This document shows positions 33,980-42,299 of a stretch of 56,030 nucleotides of DNA, piece after piece. The position numbers and the translations under genes are program-made. Origin of the DNA: Bordetella parapertussis (lineage in GTDB: Bacteria; Pseudomonadota; Gammaproteobacteria; Burkholderiales; SG8-39); assembly GCA_945897475.1 (NCBI GenBank), contig CAMDFL010000004.1:1-56030 (forward strand). Reading direction: 5' to 3'. The notes below the pieces were generated by a model, which ran no database searches, had not been told where the DNA came from, and worked only from the letters and a program-made list of their open reading frames with translations. How positions within the stretch are numbered: position 1 is the stretch's first letter; every line of letters begins with the position of its first letter.

Positions 33980-34245
33980 CTTCGGCGTGGGAACTCGGCC
34001 TCAAATGGCGAAAAGGCAAGATCAACCTGCAACCGGGCCGCGAAGTGCAACAGGCACTGCGCGACGACTTGTCGCTCTATATCGGTGGCGAAACCATCTT
34101 CTGCGAGAAATGGCTCCCTGGCCGCGCCGACGGTGAACCGGTTCCGTGGGGCGCGCTCGATCGCACGGCGCTGATCGCGCAGAGGGTTGCGCCGGTTTTC
34201 TGCGGCGTGGAGCGGTACCTGCTGTGGGAGCCGCTCGCTCCTTGA
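33980..34245 (+). pseudogene. Unidentified gene remnant without start
   Basis: An 88-codon frame opens after a TAG at 33977 with no start codon for the first 20 codons and ends at TGA 34243-34245. It reads ASAWELGLKWRKGKINLQPGREVQQALRDDLSLYIGGETIF and ends GVERYLLWEPLAP. The SAWEL start recalls a mid-part of VapC-like PIN proteins, but the rest does not, so I leave it unassigned. The VapBC promoter overlaps its stop. Confidence 0.3.
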
Positions 34246-34270
34246 CTTACTAGGTAAGCCAATTTAGGAT
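34242..34270 (+). promoter_or_regulatory. Promoter with operator-like palindrome for the abrB-vapC pair
   Basis: A -35 hexamer TTGACT (34242-34247) and a -10 TAGGAT (34265-34270) are 17 bp apart. A perfect dyad CTTAC-TAG-GTAAG (34246-34258) lies inside the spacer, overlapping the -35. It starts 30 bp upstream of the antitoxin ATG. An AbrB-type antitoxin is a dimeric DNA binder, so this is the expected place for autorepression. Read directly from sequence; function inferred. Confidence 0.6.
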
Positions 34271-34300
34271 GAGGCTTGTTCGCCTTCATTGGAAACCGCT

Positions 34301-34564
34301 ATGTCCACACTCTTAGTCTCCTCGAAAGGCCAAATCGTGTTGCCCGCCGCATTGCGGCGCCGACTAGGCATGGGGGCGGGCGCGAGGCTTGATGTGATCG
34401 AAGAGTCAGATGGCCTTAAGCTGCGTGTTGTCCGGTCGGTGGCGACGGCGGACTTGACCTCGATGGCGGGCATGGTGAAGGCTCGAGCGCGGGGTGTGCC
34501 GCGCAGGCTGGAGGACTTTGATCCTGCGTCGATGCTCAAGCATTCGGGCGGCGGCAAGCGATGA
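34301..34564 (+). CDS. AbrB/MazE-type antitoxin (VapB)
   Basis: An 87-residue protein. The N-terminal swapped-hairpin DNA-binding domain is MSTLLVSSKGQIVLPAALRRRLGMGAGARLDVIEESDGLKL, the standard SKGQxxLPxxxRxxLGxxxGxxL pattern. The C-terminal part (MAGMVKARARGVPRRLEDFDPASMLKHSGG) is the toxin-binding region common to VapB proteins partnered with PIN toxins. ATG 34301 fits the domain start; TTG 34289 is unlikely. Overlaps vapC by four bases (ATGA). Confidence 0.93.
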   Translation: MSTLLVSSKGQIVLPAALRRRLGMGAGARLDVIEESDGLKLRVVRSVATADLTSMAGMVKARARGVPRRLEDFDPASMLKHSGGGKR

Positions 34565-34968
34565 GGGCGCTGGACACGAACGTTCTAGCCCGGTTTTTCA
34601 TCGACGATCCCGACGATAAAGAGGCTGCCAAGCAGCGGCCTGCCGCTATCGCAGCGCTCTCCGAACGATCCTTCGTCTCGGTGACGGTATTAATGGAGTT
34701 GGAATGGGTGATGCGCGGGTTCTATGAACTGCCACCGAAGGCGATTTCCCGCGTGTTGCGCGCGCTGGCCGGCATCGAGCATGTCACCATCGAGTATCGT
34801 GATGCGGTTCAGGCGGCGCTCGATGCCTTCGATGACGGCCTTGATTTTGCCGATGCGCTGCACATTGCGCGCAGTTCGCGCGCGTCCGGATTCGCGACGT
34901 TTGATCAACGTTTGGCGAAGCGTGCCAAGGGGTTGGGGCTTTTGCCATCGGTTGAGTTACTCGTCTGA
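34561..34968 (+). CDS. VapC-type PIN-domain ribonuclease toxin
   Basis: A 135-residue PIN-domain protein. The acidic magnesium-binding residues are Asp in MRALDTNVLARF, Glu in VLMELEWVMRG, and Asp in GLDFADALHIARS plus the D of FATFDQRLAKRA. VapC toxins cleave specific tRNA or rRNA sites to halt translation unless bound by VapB. It is translationally coupled to the antitoxin gene. Length and domain are normal, so the system looks intact. Confidence 0.93.
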   Translation: MRALDTNVLARFFIDDPDDKEAAKQRPAAIAALSERSFVSVTVLMELEWVMRGFYELPPKAISRVLRALAGIEHVTIEYRDAVQAALDAFDDGLDFADALHIARSSRASGFATFDQRLAKRAKGLGLLPSVELLV

Positions 34969-35152
34969 CACGTCCTGGTTCTCCGCCAAGTCATCGTCGA
35001 GGCATCCACGCCGCCACTGCAAATTGAACAAAGGGAGCGATACCGGCGCCGATGCAGTAGGTGGCGTCCGGCTGGTTTTCGTCCGATTCTTTTCGACTGG
35101 CTCGATCTTGAACCTCACGCGAGACGCGGTTTGGCTTTCCTATAAATTTGGT

Positions 35153-36397
35153 TCAAGAGATCAAGCGCTCGGAGGAATACAGACTCTCAATGGTTTCGCG
35201 CGGCCTGACCAGGTGCGCCTCGCGGCCGTCAACGATTACCTCTGCAATACGCGGGCGGCTGTTGTAATTGGAACTCATGCTCATGCCGTAGGCGCCTGCT
35301 GACATCAAGGCGAGCAGATCACCAGGCGCGATGGCGAGCTGGCGTTCGCGCGCCAGCCAGTCGCCTGATTCGCACACGGGCCCCACCACATCGTAGCTGC
35401 GAACAGGAGCGTCGCGGGGCGCCACCGGCAGGACTTGGTGCCATGCCTCATAGAGCGCTGGCCGCATCAGGTCATTCATGGCGGCATCGACAATGGCAAA
35501 ATTTTTGTCGGAGCTGGTTTTCAAATACTCGACACGAGTGAGCAGGATGCCGGCATTGCCAACTATTGAGCGACCGGGTTCAAGCAGGATTCGCTGGCGA
35601 CGATCGCCCAAGCGCGCGAACAATGCTTGCAGATATTTATCGACTTCCGGGGGTGTTTCGTCGTTATAGCGGATACCCAATCCGCCACCCAGATCGATAT
35701 GCTCAAGTGGCACACCGGTCGCATCCAGCGTATCAACGAACTCCAGTATCTTGTCCAGCGCCGCCACGAAGGGCGCGATCTGGGTGAGTTGCGAGCCAAT
35801 ATGGAAATCAATCCCGGTCACTTTGATCCCGGTAAGTGCGGCGGCTTTGCGATATAGCCTGGGCGCCTCGTCATAGGCGACCCCAAATTTGTTCTCTTTA
35901 AGACCTGTGGATATATAGGGATGAGTTTGTGCGTCTACGTCAGGATTGACTCTAAGCGACACCGGGGCGCGCTTTCCCATGGATAGCGCCACAGCATTGA
36001 GTCGCTCCAACTCGCCTTCCGATTCGACGTTAAAACAGAGAATTCCGGTTGCCAGGGCCTGGCGCATCTCCGCTTCTGTCTTGCCCACGCCGGAGAATAG
36101 AATTTTCGCAGGATCTCCGCCGGCGGCGAGGACTCGAGCCAACTCCCCCCCGGAAACAATGTCAAAACCGGAACCCATACGCGCGAGCAGATTGAGAACG
36201 CCCAAATTCGAGTTGGCTTTTACCGCGTAGCAAATTAAGGCACTGCGCCCGGCACATGTTAATTCATAGTGGCGATAGGCAGCCTCGACCGCGTTCCTGG
36301 AATACACGTAGCATGGGGTGCCGAACTCGCGAGCGATGAATTCAAGGGAAACAGACTCAGCGTGCAATACGCCGCCAATCAAAGGAAAGGCGCTCAT
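35153..36397 (-). CDS. lysA: Diaminopimelate decarboxylase
   Basis: A 414-residue PLP enzyme making L-lysine from meso-diaminopimelate. The PLP lysine is in LICYAVKANSNLGVL; the glycine-rich phosphate loop is LDLGGGLGIRYNDE (read as HIDLGGGLGIRY). C-terminal active-site residues from the partner subunit are in PVCESGDWLARERQL. ATG 36397 gives the standard start (MSAFPLIGGVLHAESVSLEFIA) and overlaps the stop of lptM (ATGA), so the two are coupled. Confidence 0.96.
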   Translation of the reverse strand: MSAFPLIGGVLHAESVSLEFIAREFGTPCYVYSRNAVEAAYRHYELTCAGRSALICYAVKANSNLGVLNLLARMGSGFDIVSGGELARVLAAGGDPAKILFSGVGKTEAEMRQALATGILCFNVESEGELERLNAVALSMGKRAPVSLRVNPDVDAQTHPYISTGLKENKFGVAYDEAPRLYRKAAALTGIKVTGIDFHIGSQLTQIAPFVAALDKILEFVDTLDATGVPLEHIDLGGGLGIRYNDETPPEVDKYLQALFARLGDRRQRILLEPGRSIVGNAGILLTRVEYLKTSSDKNFAIVDAAMNDLMRPALYEAWHQVLPVAPRDAPVRSYDVVGPVCESGDWLARERQLAIAPGDLLALMSAGAYGMSMSSNYNSRPRIAEVIVDGREAHLVRPRETIESLYSSERLIS

Positions 36398-36516
36398 CGC
36401 CGTGGGGTAATATCGGCAGAAGGCTTTTGATCGGGTCCAGGAAGGTAAAGTGGTCCCCTTGTCCCACATCCGGCGAGGACCAACAGGGCAAGCATTATTG
36501 CCGCGATACGAAGCAT
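36394..36516 (-). CDS. lptM: LptM (YifL-like) small lipoprotein
   Basis: A 40-residue gene. It reads MLRIAAIMLALLVLAGCGTRGPLYLPGP and ends ITPRR. The lipobox LAGC gives a mature protein beginning CGTRGPLYLP, the conserved N-terminus of LptM, the lipoprotein that aids disulfide maturation of the LptD-LptE outer-membrane lipopolysaccharide translocon. Location directly before lysA and divergent from cyaY is the conserved proteobacterial setting. Confidence 0.9.
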   Translation of the reverse strand: MLRIAAIMLALLVLAGCGTRGPLYLPGPDQKPSADITPRR

Positions 36517-36558
36517 GATTGAGTCTGAATTTTGAATGAAAGTTATCTTAGCACGCGT

Positions 36559-36873
36559 ATGAATGAGACCGAATTCATCACTCTATCCAATAGGATACTT
36601 GAAAATATTGCGGCGTCGATCGATAGGGTTGATCTTGATATCGATTGCAGCTTTAAAGGGGAGGGAATTCTCGAGATTGAGTTCGATGATGGCACGAAAT
36701 TGATTATCAACAGGAATTCACCGGTCCAGGAAATATGGGTGGCTGCGCCTTCGGGCGGGTTTCATTTTCGCGCCGAGGGTGAGCGCTGGGTGGATACGCG
36801 AGATGGCGTTGAACTTGGGATCAGGGTATCAGGCTTGTTGAAAGATTTTGTAGGACGCGACATTTCTATTTAG
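36559..36873 (+). CDS. cyaY: Iron donor protein CyaY (frataxin)
   Basis: A 104-residue frataxin homologue. It begins MNETEFITLSNRILENIAASIDRVDLDIDCSFKGEGILEIEFDDGTKLIINRNSPVQEIWVAAPSGGFHF, with the acidic first helix that binds iron and the NRNxPxQEIWxAxxxGGxHF strand core. It regulates iron delivery in iron-sulfur cluster assembly. ATG 36559 fits family length; the upstream in-frame TTG at 36532 adds nine residues without similarity. Divergent from lptM-lysA. Confidence 0.94.
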   Translation: MNETEFITLSNRILENIAASIDRVDLDIDCSFKGEGILEIEFDDGTKLIINRNSPVQEIWVAAPSGGFHFRAEGERWVDTRDGVELGIRVSGLLKDFVGRDISI

Positions 36874-36912
36874 ACCGCTCTGATACTTACTGGACCGCTC
36901 TGATACTTATTT
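36873..36912 (+). repeat. Tandem 20-bp direct repeat
   Basis: GACCGCTCTGATACTTACTG (36873-36892) is followed by a second copy (36893-36912) with the last few bases changed. It starts at the last base of the cyaY stop codon, in the gap between convergent cyaY and mrcA. No function is evident; no terminator-like hairpin was seen beside it. Confidence 0.65.
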
Positions 36913-36989
36913 AGTCGCCAGTTCAGCCTTCGAATAGTGTCCCCGAAACTAGCCCCCCTCTAGGTGCGACGAGTCACTCCGGCGCGAGT

Positions 36990-39275
36990 TCAGGGTGGTG
37001 CGCTCGTGGCCTCATCGCGCTGCTTTGACTCGGAAGGCGCTTCCGGTGGCAGATTTTCCTCATAGAAATATTCGAGGCGACCATTGGGTGTTTTTGGGTT
37101 TCCGTCGATGACCCTCGCCGTGACGATGCCCTCGGGCTGGGGCATGAACACTTCGGGTACATCCTTGAGCGCTCGGGCCATGTAATCGATCCAAATGGGC
37201 AGGGCGGCGACCGCCCCGGTTTCGACATTGCCAAGTTTTTTGGGTTGGTCATAACCCATCCAGGCGACCGCGACGATGCCAGGCTGATAGCCGGCGAACC
37301 AGGCATCGACCAGATCGTTGGTTGTTCCCGTCTTGCCCGCCAAGTCGCGACGTCCCATGGAGTTGGCGCGCGTCGCGGTTCCTTGTCGCACAACATCGTG
37401 CAACATGCTGTCCATGAGAAACGCGTTGCGGGGATCGATCACGCGAAGACTGGGGTCGCCGGCGAGCACTGGCTGGGCCTGCGCGAGCAGGTTACCTCGA
37501 TCATCGACAATGCGCTCAACGATGTAGGGCTCAACTTTATAGCCACCGGTTGCGAACACCGTATAGGCGCGAGCCATCTGCCATGGCGTGACCGCGCCAG
37601 CGCCCAATGCCATGGTCAAATACGGGGGATGCTTTTCGGCATCGAATCCAAAGCGAGTGACGTAATCTTGCGCGTACTGCGTACCGATTGATTGCAGCAA
37701 CCGGATTGAAACCATATTTTTAGAGCGGGTCAGCGCGGTACGCATGCTGATGGGCCCGTCGTATTTGCCGTCGTAATTTTTCGGTTCCCACACCTGCCCG
37801 CCAGTGAGAAACGGGTCAACCGTCACGGGGGAGTCGTTGATCATTGTCGCCGGGGTAAAGCCCTTTTCCAGCGAAGCCGAATAGATGAACGGCTTGAACG
37901 ATGAGCCAGGCTGGCGCCACGCCTGGGTCACGTGGTTGTACTTATTTTGGTTGAAGTCGAAACCACCCACCAATGCACGGATCGCGCCATCGTATGAATT
38001 CACTGATATCAAGGCCGACTGAACGGTAGGTAGTTGCGCGATGGACCAGCGTTTTTTATCGTCTTGTTGTACCCGAATGATGGCGCCACGGCGGATGCGC
38101 CTGCCGGGGGTGGTTTTTTCTTCCAAGGCGCGTGTGGCGAATTTGAGACCTTCACCGGCAATCACGATGGTTTCGCCCCGGCGCCAGGCGCGTACCTCTT
38201 TTGCGTTGGCCTCTAGAACCACCGCCGCTAACAGGTCGTCGCTGTCCTGGTATTCCGACAGGACATCGTCGTAAGCCTCGTCACCCTGCTGCTTCAGATC
38301 TGCGAAACCCTCCGGGCCGCGGTAACCATGGCGTCGATCATAGTCAAGCACGCCCTTACGTAGCGCGGCGTAGGCTGCGTCCTGATCGACCTTGCGGATG
38401 GTGGTATAGACGCGGAAGCCGCGCGAATAGATTTCCTCCGGATAGCGCTCATAGAGCATCTGGCGAACCATTTCCGCGACGTAGTCGGCGCGCACTGGAA
38501 AGTCTGCCCCGTCTCGTTTGATAGTGATGGGCGCTTTTTGCGCGACGGTAAGCTGCGCCTCAGTGATGTAGTCCAGCTCACGCATGCGCCGAAGAACATA
38601 GAGCTGCCTTTGTTTCGCCCTGCTTGGGTTGGCGACCGGGTTATAGGCTGAAGGCGCCTTGGGCAATCCCGCCAGAACTGCGGCTTCGGCAATGCTTAGT
38701 TTTTCCAAGGGCTTTGCAAAATAGGCCTGCGCCGCCGCCGCAAACCCGTAGGACCTTTGACCCAAAAAGATCTGATTGATGTACAGCTCGAGGATCTGGT
38801 CTTTGCTGAGGCCAGCCTCTATTTTGAAAGCAAGAAGTACTTCGTAGAGCTTGCGGGTGACCGTCTTTTCTCTGCTCAGGAAGAAATTTCGGGCAACTTG
38901 CATGGTAATCGTGCTCGCGCCCTGCATCTTGCCACCTTGGCTTATATTGGAGTAGGCTGCTCTCAATACCCCGATGTAATCGACACCTGTGTGCTGATAA
39001 AACCGCTCATCCTCGGCGGCTAAGATTGCGTTCTTGAGGACATCGGGAACCGATTCAATTTTTACAACTGATCGGCGCTCTTCACCAAACTCACCGATAA
39101 GAAATCCATCAGCGGTGTAGATGCGCAGGGGAATTTTCGGACGATAGTCCGTAAGTGCTTCAATGGATGGGAGATTCGGGTAGGCGAGCAGAAGCACAAA
39201 GGCTGCAATCGCAGCCCCAATAATCCCGATTCCAGCGACGGTTGCCGCAGGGAAGGCGAGCCAGCGTATCCACAT
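36990..39275 (-). CDS. mrcA: Penicillin-binding protein 1A
   Basis: A 761-residue bifunctional peptidoglycan synthase. It has a membrane anchor (AATVAGIGIIGAAIAAFVLLLA), a GT51 glycosyltransferase with AAEDERFYQHTGVD (catalytic Glu) and the second Glu in QGASTITMQVARNFF, then a transpeptidase domain with SxxK in QPGSSFKPFIYSA, SxN in TRSKNMVSIRLL and KTG in LAGKTGTTND. A domain inserted before the transpeptidase matches the PBP1A OB-like domain. Divergent from pilM, the conserved arrangement in beta- and gammaproteobacteria. Confidence 0.96.
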   Translation of the reverse strand: MWIRWLAFPAATVAGIGIIGAAIAAFVLLLAYPNLPSIEALTDYRPKIPLRIYTADGFLIGEFGEERRSVVKIESVPDVLKNAILAAEDERFYQHTGVDYIGVLRAAYSNISQGGKMQGASTITMQVARNFFLSREKTVTRKLYEVLLAFKIEAGLSKDQILELYINQIFLGQRSYGFAAAAQAYFAKPLEKLSIAEAAVLAGLPKAPSAYNPVANPSRAKQRQLYVLRRMRELDYITEAQLTVAQKAPITIKRDGADFPVRADYVAEMVRQMLYERYPEEIYSRGFRVYTTIRKVDQDAAYAALRKGVLDYDRRHGYRGPEGFADLKQQGDEAYDDVLSEYQDSDDLLAAVVLEANAKEVRAWRRGETIVIAGEGLKFATRALEEKTTPGRRIRRGAIIRVQQDDKKRWSIAQLPTVQSALISVNSYDGAIRALVGGFDFNQNKYNHVTQAWRQPGSSFKPFIYSASLEKGFTPATMINDSPVTVDPFLTGGQVWEPKNYDGKYDGPISMRTALTRSKNMVSIRLLQSIGTQYAQDYVTRFGFDAEKHPPYLTMALGAGAVTPWQMARAYTVFATGGYKVEPYIVERIVDDRGNLLAQAQPVLAGDPSLRVIDPRNAFLMDSMLHDVVRQGTATRANSMGRRDLAGKTGTTNDLVDAWFAGYQPGIVAVAWMGYDQPKKLGNVETGAVAALPIWIDYMARALKDVPEVFMPQPEGIVTARVIDGNPKTPNGRLEYFYEENLPPEAPSESKQRDEATSAPP

Positions 39276-39382
39276 GTAAATTTATGTCCTGCGAGTGTCG
39301 TCGAATTATATAAGGGCTTGGTGAGGTACGGATGTGGTATTTCTACCGATTTCTTTAGATAAATGCTTTACAGGATCGAGAG

Positions 39383-39412
39383 TTGCTATTAGGATTTAAC
39401 GTGGAATATACT
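39383..39412 (+). promoter_or_regulatory. Candidate sigma-70 promoter for the pil operon
   Basis: TTGCTA (39383-39388) and TATACT (39407-39412) are spaced by 18 bp, with the pilM ribosome site AAAGGAG about 30 bp further on. The -10 is good and the -35 moderate. Assignment is by pattern and position only. Confidence 0.45.
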
Positions 39413-39451
39413 TTCTTCGCCTAACCGGATATTTAGAAAGGAGATTTTAGC

Positions 39452-40534
39452 GTGGCGCTTTCATTTGATCTCTTTAAAGCTAAGCTGCCGCCGGTACTTG
39501 GTCTGGATATCAGTTCATCGTCGGTGAAGTTGGTCGAACTGATTGACGCCGGTAAAGGCGCGCTACGCGTTGAGCGCTATTGTATTGAGGCGCTACCCAA
39601 GGATGCCGTCGTAGATGGAAACATCGCCAATTTGGAGGCGGTCGTCGAGGCCGTCCGGCGTGGGTGGAAGAAGCTGGGAACCAGGACAAAGAACGTGGCC
39701 ATGGCGCTGCCAACTGCAGCGGTCATTACCAAAGTAATCACGGTCCCCGCCGGCCTTCGCGAGGAAGAGTTGGAGTTTCAAGTCGAAACCGAGGCGAACC
39801 AATACATTCCATTCGCATTGGATGAGGTTAACCTCGATTTTCAGGTGATCGGCCCCGCGCCTTCTTCCCCTGAGGAGGCGCAAGTCCTGATCGCCGCCTC
39901 TCGGAAAGAAAAGGTTGAGGACAGAATGGCGGTTGCCGAGGCAGCCGGGCTTAAAGCCACCGTAATGGACGTCGAAAACTACGCCGTGCAGGCTTCGTTT
40001 GATTTGATTCGAAGCCAATTTCCGGACGAAGGCAGGGACCAGAGCGTTGCCTTGGTGGACGTCGGTGCGAACGTGATGAATATCATCGTTCTGCGCAATG
40101 ACCAGACCGTATATACGCGAGAACAGGCGTTTGGCGGCAGTCAACTGACGCAAGACATCATGCGGCAATACGGCATGAGCCAGGAAGAAGCCGAAGCCGC
40201 AAAGCGATCCGGTGGCTTGCCTGAGAACTACGAGACCGAGGTTTTAAGGCCATTCATGGAAAACATCGCTCTGGAGATTCAGCGGGCGATGCAATTCTTC
40301 TTCACCTCGACGCCATACACCTCGCTTGAGCACATACTGTTAGCCGGAGGTTCCGCGGTAATTCCCGGACTAGAGGAAGTGGTCTCGACACGCACGCAAA
40401 TCAACACCCTGGTCGCGAATCCATTTGCAAGGATGAGTTACTCGCCAAGAATCCAACTCAAACGATTGGTCGCGGACGCGCCGTCGCTGATGGTTGCATG
40501 TGGATTGGCGCTGAGGAGGTTTGACCCAATATGA
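39452..40534 (+). CDS. pilM: Type IV pilus assembly protein PilM
   Basis: A 360-residue actin-like ATPase of the inner-membrane pilus platform. The N-terminus LFKAKLPPVLGLDISSSSVKLVELID is the conserved phosphate-1 region; later VALVDVGANVMNIIVLRNDQTVYTREQAFGGSQLTQDIM and HILLAGGSAVIPGLEEVV form the phosphate-2 and adenosine motifs. Starts at GTG 39452 behind an AAAGGAG site. PilM binds the PilN cytoplasmic tail and joins the extension motor to the alignment complex. First gene of pilMNOPQ, overlapping pilN by four bases. Confidence 0.96.
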   Translation: MALSFDLFKAKLPPVLGLDISSSSVKLVELIDAGKGALRVERYCIEALPKDAVVDGNIANLEAVVEAVRRGWKKLGTRTKNVAMALPTAAVITKVITVPAGLREEELEFQVETEANQYIPFALDEVNLDFQVIGPAPSSPEEAQVLIAASRKEKVEDRMAVAEAAGLKATVMDVENYAVQASFDLIRSQFPDEGRDQSVALVDVGANVMNIIVLRNDQTVYTREQAFGGSQLTQDIMRQYGMSQEEAEAAKRSGGLPENYETEVLRPFMENIALEIQRAMQFFFTSTPYTSLEHILLAGGSAVIPGLEEVVSTRTQINTLVANPFARMSYSPRIQLKRLVADAPSLMVACGLALRRFDPI

Positions 40535-41127
40535 TTCGCGTCAACCTGTTGCCATGGCGAGCCGAGCGCCGCATCGCCCAGCGCAAGCATCTTGCGGTGC
40601 TGGCTGCGGGCGTTACTGGAATTGCACTGATGATCATTGTCGCCGTGCATGGCGGCATTGCTACTGTCATCGCCAAGCAGGAAGATCGTAATGCGTTTTT
40701 AAAGAGCGAGAACAGTCGCTTGGACAAGGAAATTGAGGAAATCAAGAAGCTGAGAGACGAAATCGCTGCGCTGTTGGCTAGAAAACAGGTCATTGAGCGA
40801 CTGCAAGCCGATCGCTCGCAGGCGGTAAATTTGCTTGATCAGTTGGTGAGGCAAACCCCGGATGGAGTGTATTTGAGGTCATTGAAGCAGCAGGGGCTAG
40901 GCGTCAGTCTGGTTGGTTATGCCCAATCCAATGCACGTGTTTCGACGCTGATGCGAAATTTTGGCTCTTCGCCCCATCTAGAGAGTCCGGTGTTAGTGGA
41001 GATCAAGGCCGCGACGGTCAACGCCAAGCGGGTATCGGAATTCAGTATGAGTGTGCGGCTCAAGCAGTCCGAGGCCTTGGATGCGGGCAAGGGTGTCGTT
41101 CCAGCCAAAAGCGCCGCGGGCAAGTAG
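40531..41127 (+). CDS. pilN: Type IV pilus assembly protein PilN
   Basis: A 198-residue bitopic protein. MIRVNLLPWRAERR is the invariant PilN N-terminus that docks into PilM. One membrane helix (LAVLAAGVTGIALMIIVAVHGGI) leads to a coiled coil and a ferredoxin-like periplasmic domain that pairs with PilO. Coupled to pilM by ATGA and followed after 12 bp by pilO. Confidence 0.96.
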   Translation: MIRVNLLPWRAERRIAQRKHLAVLAAGVTGIALMIIVAVHGGIATVIAKQEDRNAFLKSENSRLDKEIEEIKKLRDEIAALLARKQVIERLQADRSQAVNLLDQLVRQTPDGVYLRSLKQQGLGVSLVGYAQSNARVSTLMRNFGSSPHLESPVLVEIKAATVNAKRVSEFSMSVRLKQSEALDAGKGVVPAKSAAGK

Positions 41128-41139
41128 GGGTATTCGATC

Positions 41140-41778
41140 ATGAAACAATTGCTTGCCCAGTTTCAAAACCTCAACCCCAAGGACCCGGGCACTTGGCCGG
41201 CGCTGCCCAAGGCGCTGGCGCTGTTGGTATTGTTAATTGCGATATTGGGTGCTGGGTTTGTGTTTGATGTGCAAGGACTACTGGACGAATTAGATGTTGG
41301 CGAAAAAAAAGAGGTCACGTTAAAAGAGGATTACAAGAACAAGAAGCAGCAATCCATCAACCTGGATCTTTATCGACAGCAAGTGCGTGAAATTGAAAGT
41401 TCCTTCGGCGCATTGCTCAAACAATTGCCCAATCGTTCGCAAATGGATGCCTTACTCGTCGATATCAATCAGGCTGGATTGGGCCGTGGTTTGCAGTTTG
41501 ATTTGTTCAAACCGGCGGCACAGGAATCGGCGCGCGATTTCTACGCCGAGTTGCCGATTCAGTTGAAGATTGTTGGCTCGTACCACGACATGGGGCAGTT
41601 TGCCGCTGACATCAGCCAACTACCCCGCATCGTCACCTTGAATGATATTTCGCTTAGCGCGGCAAAAGACATAATAACGATGGATGCAACCGCCAAGACC
41701 TTCCGTTATCTGGATGATGAGGAGGTCTCCGCGCAGCGGCGAGCTGCCGCGAAATCAGCGAAAGCGGGCAAGAAATGA
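41140..41778 (+). CDS. pilO: Type IV pilus assembly protein PilO
   Basis: A 212-residue bitopic protein with membrane helix ALALLVLLIAILGAGFVFDVQ, a coiled coil (LKEDYKNKKQQSINLDLYRQQVREIESSFGALLKQLPNRSQMDALLVDINQAG) and a periplasmic domain (FYAELPIQLKIVGSYHDMGQFAADISQLPRIVTLNDISL), the PilO core that dimerises with PilN in the alignment complex. Basic C-terminus. Overlaps pilP by four bases. Confidence 0.96.
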   Translation: MKQLLAQFQNLNPKDPGTWPALPKALALLVLLIAILGAGFVFDVQGLLDELDVGEKKEVTLKEDYKNKKQQSINLDLYRQQVREIESSFGALLKQLPNRSQMDALLVDINQAGLGRGLQFDLFKPAAQESARDFYAELPIQLKIVGSYHDMGQFAADISQLPRIVTLNDISLSAAKDIITMDATAKTFRYLDDEEVSAQRRAAAKSAKAGKK

Positions 41779-42299
41779 GGACCGCATTTGTCGCATTGGG
41801 ATGTTCATTGTTGCTCGCCGCGTGCGGGGGCGAGCAATATGGGGATCTCAAGGAAGAGTTAAACGCACTGACCAAGGACATGAAGGGAAGGGTGGATCCG
41901 CTTCCCGTGGTTAAACCCTATGAACCGGTTCCCTATCAGGTCTCGGATCTTCCCGATCCATTCGGTACCGCAAAGTTCGAAACGGTTACTAAAGGCGGAG
42001 GCACGGGATCCAGCAAGTTCAAACCAGACGATAGCCGGCCCAAAGAGCCCTTGGAAGCATTCGCCCTGGAGTCTTTGAGGATGGTTGGCACGCTGCAACA
42101 AGGCAAGGTGACGTTTGCGCTGATCAGAGCGGACGCCAGTCTTTACCGCATCAAGGCCGGCAACTACTTGGGCCAGAATTTTGGTTTGGTTACCGATGTA
42201 TCCGAAAATGAACTCAAATTGCGCGAATTGGTTCAGGATGCGAGTGGCGACTGGACTGAAAGAGTCGGCGCGGTTCAACTACAGGAGGTTGGGAAATGA
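41775..42299 (+). CDS. pilP: Type IV pilus assembly lipoprotein PilP
   Basis: A 174-residue lipoprotein: signal peptide with lipobox (GCSLLLAACGGEQ), an extended stretch (VVKPYEPVPYQVSDLPDPF) that binds PilN/PilO, and a beta-sandwich domain (ESLRMVGTLQQGKVTFALIRADASLYRIKAGNYLGQNFGLVTDVSENELKLRELVQDASGDWTER) that contacts the PilQ N-terminal domains. Coupled to pilO and pilQ by four-base overlaps. Confidence 0.96.
   Translation: MRTAFVALGCSLLLAACGGEQYGDLKEELNALTKDMKGRVDPLPVVKPYEPVPYQVSDLPDPFGTAKFETVTKGGGTGSSKFKPDDSRPKEPLEAFALESLRMVGTLQQGKVTFALIRADASLYRIKAGNYLGQNFGLVTDVSENELKLRELVQDASGDWTERVGAVQLQEVGK

Noticed and set aside
36873..36912. Terminator between cyaY and mrcA
   Set aside because: The sequence is a direct repeat, not an inverted one, and no stem with a U-run was found.
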